Source of the DNA: Oppiella nova
Lineage: Eukaryota > Arthropoda > Arachnida > Sarcoptiformes > Oppiidae
NCBI GenBank assembly: GCA_905397405.1
Contig: CAJPVJ010000585.1
Span: forward strand, 1-22,743
Length of the DNA stretch: 22,743 nucleotides
Direction: 5' to 3'
How positions within the stretch are numbered: position 1 is the first letter of the stretch; each line of letters begins with the position of its first letter. A program made the translations under genes and the position numbers. Below are positions 9,741 through 19,700 of the stretch, piece after piece. The notes under the pieces are model-generated. The model was not told the DNA's origin. It saw nothing but the letters and a program-made list of their open reading frames with translations, and did no database searches.

Positions 9741-9895
9741 CGATGCCCCATTCCCTTCCGCCTATCACTCCCCATACAGTTCACTAAACTATCGGCAAAA
9801 TTCTTACGGTTTTGACTAATTTTGAAAAACTTTAAAATAACTAATTTTTGGTTCAATTATTTTGCAAACCATTTTGCAAATTGCCTTTTTTCGGG
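9741..9895 (+). promoter_or_regulatory. Candidate promoter and non-coding first exon of the LUBEL gene
   Basis: A C-rich block at 9745-9776 leads to ACAGTTC at 9776-9782, close to the arthropod initiator. After it lies a less A-rich stretch that ends in a good splice donor, GGGTGAGT, with GT at 9895. This could be a 5' UTR exon spliced to the first coding exon. It is inferred from pattern only. Confidence 0.25.
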
Positions 9896-10634
9896 TGAGT
9901 TTTAAACCCCTTTCCCATATCAATTTCTATGCCCTTAATGTGTGATATAAATAGTTATATTTAAATACTTAATACACTCTTTAAGTTCACATAATACACA
10001 TTAAGTGAGTCTATATTTACTCACTATTCCTATTGTCTAGCTTTCCGGGGGTGAGGGGTGGGCTCATAAACCTCAGGACATGGATTAAAATGTATTTTGT
10101 ATCAAAACTTTAATTTTTATAAAGATACTTCAGCAATATATAAATATTTTGTTAGAATTGAAAGATTATTACTTATTAATAAATTTATTTTTAGTATACT
10201 ATTAGGAAATAATTAAATAAATTACACGTTATTAACAAAAACATTATTAGAAAATAACAAAAGTATATTAACAGTAGAATATTAATTTAAATTTAAGCAA
10301 GCACACACAATTAGCACACGACACCCCAACCCTCCCGTTTAACTCAACACCCATTTCCAGTGCGCATCGCTGATGGGACAGACACCTCACACGTAGCAAA
10401 ACTGGGGGTAATTGTGAGCCCCAACTGTTTCGCTGAATAGCGTCCAAAAAATTAAATGTTAAAAATAGTGTGCATTTCAGTGAATACAACGAATACATTG
10501 AGTACTGCTTTAATAGTCTATTACCAGAATATGTCGATAAGAGTATTGTATTAGACTTTGCTTTTCTATTTCCGGTACACTTTCCGATCGTAAATATTAT
10601 TGTGATTTTGGTTACTGTGCTCTGGTTTTGCTGT
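9896..10634. other. Region before the first assigned LUBEL codon; possible extra 5' exons
   Basis: A G-rich patch lies at 10046-10062 and a less AT-rich patch at 10315-10440, with a possible acceptor at 10359 and a GTAATT donor near 10409; it could be another 5' exon. From TTTCAG ending at 10480 a frame stays open into the first coding exon. It encodes about 50 residues ending in a strongly hydrophobic stretch ([20 protein letters not shown]). Whether this is coding or is the T-rich end of an intron cannot be decided by eye. Confidence 0.4.
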
Positions 10635-10719
10635 ATGTTATTGTTTGGTACCACACATAAGGATAAGCGTAAGGATAAGGATAGAGACATGATTTCCGAT
10701 CGGGGATATAGAGGCACAG
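10635..10719 (+). CDS. LUBEL: LUBEL exon 1 (provisional), basic N-terminus
   Basis: The frame is fixed by the GTATGC donor at 10720 and by the next exon (split codon G|AA). Visible coding includes [20 protein letters not shown]. The ATG at 10635 is the first in this frame; ATG at 10690 is another choice. Alternatively AAG at 10659-10661 is an acceptor and the true start lies in an upstream exon. Confidence 0.5.
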
Positions 10720-13700
10720 GTATGCGACATTGTTTAAGCAAAATATATATTTAGTAAGCTATGTATATACAGTGAATAAAATATTGCTTAAAATTAAAAT
10801 CGTGCTAAATTAATTATACTTGTTAACTCAAATATTTGTTACTACTAAATTTAGGATACAAATTACCGGATTCCTTTAAAATATTACAAAATTTTATGAC
10901 TACCGGTATTAAAAATAATTTAACACTTAAAAGCTGTATGCATGGCAAACCAAAATTAATAAATTATTTTATAGCAATACTTTTAGTACTATTTTCCTAT
11001 AATTTTTGACCAGAATTTGAGAGTAAGTCGAGAATCAGTTGCAATCTGTGCGGCAGTAATGGCGCGTCCGTGCGGTGCGACAAATGCCAGTCCATGGCTT
11101 TCTGTCTGTCCTGCGACGACATGTACCACAGACACCCTAAGCGCCGGTACCACTTGCGAAAAGCCGTGGCCCTCGACATGGTATGTATTGTGTACTAAAT
11201 TAAGTGCTAGTATATTTAGCCAGCCAACCCTTTTGTTACATATAAAGTAGGTTTTATGATAGCATATAGTGTAGAGAATTCAGGGACATGTAGTTACATT
11301 GTATGTAAATTTGGGGGGTTGAACATAGGGAACGGGAGGTTTATTAATAATTTTGTGTACCATAAATTGTTTTCCAATATTCTGTGCTATATTAAAATAT
11401 TTTACACATTAAAGCTTAACAAAAACTGTTACATACTTTTGCTATCGTATTGTTTAACGCAATATTCAGCGAATTTGTGTAGAATTTGAATAAAGTTTTT
11501 TGTTGTAACAAAAATAACACTTTAAGCCATAAAACAGTTATTCAAACACAAAAAAGTAAAAAACAGTTTTACATGTAATCCAAGTGACAGTTAAATCATG
11601 TCTTATATGCTATGAGAAAATAGTCGACATTTAGGTTCACTATAAATACCTCACGAAATGAATTCCTGTATTCATGAATCACACGATTCTTATGAGTAGT
11701 TTTTGGTGTAGTTTTTTGCTATGGGTTTACGTATAGTATCAGAAATTGTGTTTAAAAATACCATATATTTTATGCTCGAGTATCAGTTTTATAATTAGCC
11801 ATACATTACATTAATAATAGATTTGTAAATTAAGATTCACTAGAAACACTGTGTTCATAAATATCAAGGCAAATGACTTTGAAATATATTCATACAGTTT
11901 AATACCAAATAAAAGTATGTCCGGTATTTTGCGTATACTTCCCGAAAGCTATATATGAATGACAAGATATTTTTGGTGTCATCTCTCGCTCCGGGAGGTA
12001 AGGGAGAGACAAGAATAGTCTATAATAGCTCTCTCTCTCTCTCTCATCATTCGTTAGTTTTACAGTAAATTACAGCGAAGTATATAAACTCATAATGAGT
12101 TTATGTGTTAATAAAATAGTTATGAGTTTTTTGAGTCTCGCAGACACATAAATGGCTTTTTGGAAATTAATAGCAAATTATTTGCCCACAAATTCCACAA
12201 TTCATTTGCATTTACAGTAAAGTTATAGTCCAATGACTAGACTCTTATCAAAACACGGACTTTACATACTGTGAACAGCACGGGTATGTCTGGGGGTGGT
12301 AATGGCTATTATCATACAATGAAAACTATTAGCATATTAAAAGTCACACAAAGAATATCACATAAAGTTATGGTTTAAAAACTAAATTAATGCACAAAAC
12401 CTTTGCACCTATTTATGATGGAAAGGGAGTTCATACACATCTGGGTTGTCATGTATTAGGCTCATTATATTATATTACACAATAATCTAGCTCATTAATT
12501 ACTTTACATAATTTAAACATAAAATTTAATTATTTCTCTCCCCTCCCTCCCCCACTCCCTACCCGTCCAGCCCTCAAACACCAGCAACAATTCAATGCAC
12601 ATAAACGCCACCAGACCGGCGATGGCACCGACACGTGACTTATCGCAGGCTTTCGGTGGACACCCGTCCAAAATGCCAGTCCCTCCGCCCAGACGTAAAC
12701 GCAAGGGACTCATACTGTCCAGCATTAAAGTCAGTACCAGAATATTCTTTAACACAGAATATTATTTTGTATAATAATAATAAAACCTAAACTTATAATA
12801 GGATACGTTTGCGAGCACCGGGAACATGTTGCGCCGATTTGTGAGCAATGAGAAATTGCCTACCAGTGCCCCATTGCCTGTTAGCCAGATCAGACACGAC
12901 GTGCCCTTAATTCAAAGGCCTATAGAGATTATAAGGCCGACTACCGGCGCCACAAGACTATCGCCACAACAACTACAGTATCAACAAAATCAGACTCGAG
13001 TAGTGTTTCCCTCGTCTATGGCTAATAATAATCATCGCAGCAATGGTGTGATAGTCAGACAGCTGACAGGACAGGGAGGTCAGTCCCATACGTACGCCTT
13101 TTCTAGTAGAAAGTTGTCGGAACCACTACCAGCACCGCCGCCCCCTCCCAGGCCTCAACCCATGCAACAGCTACAGCCGGTAAGTGTCATAAAATAGTTA
13201 TTTAACTAGAAAAACTTTTACATATAAATTGCATATAAATTCTTTACTTATTATTAAATATCTAAACAATAAATGCAGAATATTCTTAATTTATTAAAAA
13301 AATTTAAGTATTAGTAGAAATTATATTTCACGCTGATCATATGTTATTTAAATTATTCTAGTATTATAAAATACAAAGTACCTTGCTAGTCTATTAATAA
13401 TGAATATAGTATGGTGACAGAAAATTCATTTTTATAATCTGGACAATATTTTTTGTACATGTATGGTGCACTTTATTATAATTTAAAATTGTGTCCAGGG
13501 TATTAATATTTTTTAATTGAATATTTCCAACAGGTATATCAAAACCAACGCAAAAACTCCCTGCCCGTGGACAGGGGAACCGGTAGGTCAGCCTCACTGA
13601 ATCGCGTGTCAACCAGTATAGGCGACCTCTCGGGTCAGCCCCGGTTAGCGGGACGTCCGGAAGGCATACGAGTGGCCAACACACTCGACAACCGGCAGAA

Positions 13701-16700
13701 CTGTTCGCTACATAACCTACACGTTCACCGATCCGTTGACGACATCCCCCACATGGCGTACCCACCGATGGCCTATCCCTGCGCACAACACCACCACCAC
13801 TTCCACCAGCCGGGCCACTGCGGGGGCTATCATCCGTGGACTACCAGTTCCCTAAACAACTCCATAGACGACATGCGCTACGATTACGACTCGGACGCCA
13901 GCGCCGGTGGCCCCGGTAGCCAAATGGGATACGACAGGCATAACACGGCTAATATGAAACGCTGTCAGTCGGCCGTCCAAATGCACACATCCCTGTCCGC
14001 GGCCAGTGGTCAGTGTTCACCACTACCGCAGCCCATGTGTTATCCATACCCATGCTATCCGTACGCGTGTAGTCCGTGCCCGGCGTCGCCACTGCCCACC
14101 GGGATGTCAACCCCCGGCGCCCCCGCCCACCGGTCCAAGTCGTTCAACTTAGGCAGCCGGCCCTCGAGCGCCGACAACCTGTCGACCGCCAGTTCCCGTC
14201 GATCGCGCGATAGGATGTCCTCTAAAGCCAAGGCTAAGGCCCAGAATCGGGCGACGACTAAGACTACTGGTCACGGGTCGGGCGGATCTGGCGGTGCGTT
14301 TAGCGCCGGCAGTGGTAGCGGAGGGGGCGGACAGTTGTCTGACTCCGGGGGCCGATCGGCCACCACCTCGTCGTCCCGACAACAGAGCGATTTCGACGAC
14401 GAGGAGGACAGAGAGGACTTCTATTCGGTCAGTGATAATGAGAGTACCGGCGATGATGGAGATGACAGTCCCGGTGAGGCTAACACCGGCCCACCCGGCA
14501 AGTGGTCGTGTCGGTCAGTACTGACTTGTTTATTTGTCAATTACTTTATCAGCTTGGTTATTTACTGTAAACTATAAACTTGATAGCAATGTGCTGAATT
14601 ATAGCTAGATTCGTTTTATTGGCATAAGTATACAGTACTAGTTAATTAACTTACTTGAGATTGAATAGCGATTGATTTAAGTTTAAGTTTTAGTTTAAGT
14701 CTAAGTTAATTATAGCCTGGTAAATAATAGTAAAACTATAATTAATTATCAGTTGTTGCATATTATTTATTTAATCTGTAGACCTAGTTTGACTCATTTG
14801 AAAACTATTTGTCATACAGTTTAACAAAACAAAACGAGTGATTAATTAATTTTTGAATAATTTATTATACATTTCCTGCAGATTCTGTACATATATTAAC
14901 GACAATAAGAATACCATTTGCGAGATATGTAGCAAAACTCGTAAGACTTTCACGAAAAAGTCAGTCACTCGTCAAAAACCAGTCAAAAATAATGATAATA
15001 GTCGGCGAAAATTATCACAAAACGAGACCAAAGCTGGTGATACTGGCGGCACTGATATCGGATTCGATGATAAGATAATTAGGGAACAAATGGCGATCGA
15101 GAAAGAGCTGATCCGACGTCTGGAGAACGAGAGACGTGTCGATCGCGAGAATGAGAAGATCTCCAGACGCGAGGAGTACACCAGACGTAAGAGTTTAGGA
15201 CTTCCCGTGAGCCGCGAGTTGACCGACCAAATCAGGGCTGACCAACTGTCCGATACGGACAATGATACCCGTAATAATAGTATTAATAGCAGTAAAAGCA
15301 ATAATAATAGTAATAATAAGTCTATTAATAACGATTTAATTAGTAATTCAAACGTGAAAAAGTGTTTATCCAGAAATAATTCTGTAGAATCACAGAATAT
15401 TCCTAATGATAATAATAATATTGTTAGTAATAATAGTGATAATAATAATAAATTGATTACACAAAGCAGTACAGAATTTGTATCTAATACTTTGAATGAA
15501 ATTAGTACTCAAAACGTTGCAAATAGTATACAAGATATCCAAAGTAATGTACAGAATATTCAAAATAGTGAACAGAATATAAATAATAATAATATAATTA
15601 TTGATAAAAATTTACAAGCTGTTAATAATACTAGAAATAATGTTAATAATAGTGGCATTTATAATTCAAATAATAGTAACATAAATAATAATAATTTAAA
15701 TACAAACCAAACAAATACTGTAATACAAAGTGAATTTTCAGCATTCAATCAAATACCGCAACATATAACACAACCTCAACAACAGCCCACACCTACCAGT
15801 GCCCAGCAATTCGGACACCCATTCACTGAGCGCCGGCCCTCATATCCGCCTCAATACAACACCAGTGGATACGGATATCCGACACAGAATCCTATGTTAT
15901 CCCAGAATCCAATGCAACAACACATGAATCCAATGATGAACCCAATGTTGAATCCAATGGTGAATCCAATGTCTCAAATGTATGCCGCGAACCCACTCCA
16001 CAATATGTACGCATTTATGAATGGCTCCCAAACGAGTCTCGACCGATTTGGTTACCCCATAGGCAGCAGCGCCGGTAGTATTGCCGGTAGTGATCATAAC
16101 TCGTATATCAATCCACTGTTACCGCAAATGTCATCCCGGTATTCAAGTTGTGAGAACTTGCAGTCTATTAGTAGTAATACGACGGTTGGGGACAGGAGTG
16201 GACATAAGACTCAGATGGAGTCGGGATTACAGTTAATACAACTGCTGAGAGATGCCGATAGGAAGGGCTACACCGCCGATGACGTCGAGGTGGCCATCAA
16301 TTTCAGTCCAGACAAACCGCTTGGTATGTAATGTAATCAACAATTTACTGACAATTTAGTGTTTGCATGCAGAATATTCTGTGTTTTATATACATACAAT
16401 AAATTTCGTTGATAAACCATAATAAATTATACACAACAGAATGTCCATGTTCATGTATAATAAACAGAATATTCTGTATCAAAATTTTCATGTTAACAAA
16501 TTTCGTAATAACAAAATATAAAACCCGACTTATGTTTAGTTAAAAGTTGGGTAAACCTAATGCATAGCTACTGTTCCCTACAGAATGGTTGGACGAGAAC
16601 TGGCATAATATGTGCGAAACGGTGATGACTCTGACCAACAACCAGATCGTGCAAAACGAGACCAAATCGGGTAACAAAAGGCCCGCCGATTGGAACCTAT

Positions 16701-19700
16701 TATCGGAAGAGGAGGCGCGGGTGGCCCTGAGGGGCACGAGAGGCAACATATGGCAGTCCATCGAAAAGTGTGTCAAATCCAAGCAACTGCCCAAACAGAC
16801 GGTGGCCAACAATACCGGTGCCAATGGCGTAGCCGACAACCCAAAGACATCCCTATCCCTGGAGATATCGGGTATGGGTTCCGGTAAAGAGAATAATGAC
16901 TCGAATGAACCATTGATTGGCCAAAGTTTGGATCAAATAAGTTAGTTATGCTTCAAAAAATGATATTAATTCTTAATCTTAACAATTATGAGCCTGGTTA
17001 TCAAATATGGGTTTAGAAAAAAATGTTTTAAATGTTTGTATTTTTAATTTTGTTTTGTTTATAAGTATTTGTTTTTACTAGAATAATTTTGTAGTTTTGG
17101 AAAACCTTTGATAATCAGGGTATCATTTAATGCTAGCTTAATTGTAGTATATTTATTTATATGCATTTGTGCATTGCAAATATTTGTGATATTAAACTTA
17201 AATACTAAACTTATAAATTTATAAAATTAATAAAGTTTAGAAAATACAAAGTTAAACTATAATATTTTATTTGTAATAATTTACATGATTGCTACTGTAG
17301 ACAAACTACAACTATAAGTTGTAGTCTATAATGCTACAATTATTGTTGTAAGAATATTCTGTACACTTTCTGTACTAAAAATGTGATAATCATGAGTAAA
17401 TTAAAAATGAATTTTATACACATTTGCAGATAATTCCGAAACAAAACTCAATGATTACATCGAAAAGCCAGTGATAGTCGAAGAAAACGCTATGAATACA
17501 GATATTGTAGACCCGGAGCCGATTGCCAGTTCCAGTATTACAGGCGCTGCTGACCAGAAACAGATGGAACAGTTACTGAGGGAATGGAAGGCCGAAAAAC
17601 AACTGTCCGATCGACTCAGACAGCAGGAGAGGGAAAGGGAGAAAATGCGAAAAATACTGGAACTCCAGAAACGGCTGACCGAATTCGACAGCGACTTAGA
17701 GGACAGTAGTGTCAGTACGGGTGCTGATGGGGAAGACCTACCACTGGATACTATAGACACGTTAGAGGCAACGGACGGGCAGTTTATAGACGTCACCGAC
17801 AATGAGCTACAATTGGTTGGCGTCGAAGTGCTTCCCATTAATCTCAGCCGTAAGTCGAGCGCTGGTCAGTCGTCAGATACCGGTGCCGATAGGGAGGGCA
17901 TGAGCGATGAGATTGTAGAGAGCCTGGAGGGCAGGGAGTTTGATGTGGTGGACAGGGAGTTGAATGAGTATTATAGCGATTACGATAGACTGAGTGACGA
18001 GAGCGACGACGAGTTCGACAGAATCGACGCCAGAATTCAGCAAAAATTAGACCAAAATTACGGCAATCGGAGCACAGAATCGCGGAATTTGTTTGAGAAT
18101 ATTCCCATTGAGAGCCAGAATTGTATTCAAGAAAATCCCATTTATATGAAGGCCTCAGAGGCTGAAAGTGTAGAGAAATCTGTTGACAATACTGTTCAAT
18201 TAATTGACGTTAAAACCGATACATTATTGTTTCAAAATGAGCATAAAATACAGGAATATTCTGAGTCGACTGATAATAATACACAGATTATTGCACAGAT
18301 TTTTGTCGATAAAAGTGATAATAATAAGAATAATAGTGAGAATTCCTCTAATATTAAGCCAATAGCTCAGCAAAGTATTCAAGAATCTATCGATAAAAGT
18401 GAAACAAAATTATCAAGGTTTCAAAGTAAACTACAGCAATATTCTCTAAAAGTGGATCAAAGCCGTGACATAACTAAACAAATTGTTGAGAATAAAGAGA
18501 TTAACTATACGATTGAACAGAATTCTAGTGAAATAACACAATCAACTAAAACCACAGAATATTCTGTTTCGTGTAATGCAAGCGAAATAAAAAGCGATGC
18601 AATTGTAACTGACCAGTTTGGTACTAGGTTAGATAGTAAGAATACTACTAAATCAGCGGTGTTACAAAAATCAAGTATTTTAACGCAAACACAATTAACA
18701 AAATCGGATGAAAATAGCGATAAAAGTAATGTGATTTCAGTCAAAACAAATAAAACTATGCCTGAACAAATTTCAAGCCAATGTGCAGAGTCTGTACAGT
18801 CTACAGAATATTCTGTGGTAAAAACAATATCATCAATATGTGAACAAAAAACTGATATAATAAGTGATAAACAAAATACAAGTGGAAGTCTACCAGGATC
18901 ATCTAAGTTAGTTTCTAAGCAAGAATCTACACAACTAGACACAAATGGAGTTAAAAGTAAACAAGTTTTAAGCAAAAGTAATAATAATAATAATGGAAAA
19001 CAAGAGGATTCTCAAGAATTGACACAATCTGTGAAACCAAAGGAAAATTCTGTTAATAATAATAATTTAGTGAATAAAACAGAAAATTCTGCCGAAAAGA
19101 GTAGAAAACAATTAAAGAAACAAAATTCTGTAGAAAAACGCGATTCCGTTAAATCAAATAAACAGTCAAAACAAGAATTTTCTGCAAACACTGCCAACGA
19201 GTCTAATGACAAGCAAGTGATTAAAGAAACCGATTCTGATGTCAAGAATCAAACGATTGATAGGAAGAAATTGCTTAAAGAGATCGACAATAGTATGCGA
19301 CAAAGTCTTGAGGAGATCGAGCAGATGGAGGAATCCATTGGGAACTTATCCAGTGATCCGAAGACTGTGATTAGTGATATCCAGGATATTCTTGACACAC
19401 ATCTACAGCCGAATATTAAACAATCAAAGAATTCCCCCATAAATAGGTATATAATGTTTATTTTATGAAATTAAATTAAAATTAAAGAATGCATTTAATA
19501 AAAATTTAACTAATTTACTGAAATAGTTGATAAATAAAAATAAATGAATCTAAAAATTAAATTTTAAATTTTAAAAAGCTAATTAATTATTAAAGATATC
19601 TGGTTGTAAATATCATTGTAACATAATCTATATAACCTAACCTCTCATAGCAATAGCATAGCATATCATAACCTAACCTAACAAAACATTACATCTAAGC

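Noticed and set aside
10046-10062. G-rich patch resembling a G-quadruplex
   Set aside because: Only three clear G runs of three or more are present, so a canonical four-run quadruplex is not supported.
10268-10741. 157-codon minus-strand frame overlapping the LUBEL 5' end
   Set aside because: Its composition follows AT-rich DNA and the complement of LUBEL exon 1. There are no motifs, and the plus-strand exon is better supported.
11256-11489. 78-codon frame in LUBEL intron 2
   Set aside because: It is AT-driven sequence rich in Ile, Asn, Tyr and Leu, between two well-supported exons, with no motif.
12513-12755. Minus-strand frame over LUBEL exon 3 and other antisense frames (for example 5852-6196, 17455-17838, 18505-18975)
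   Set aside because: They are shadows of strongly supported plus-strand exons. Their residues mirror the codon bias of the sense strand.
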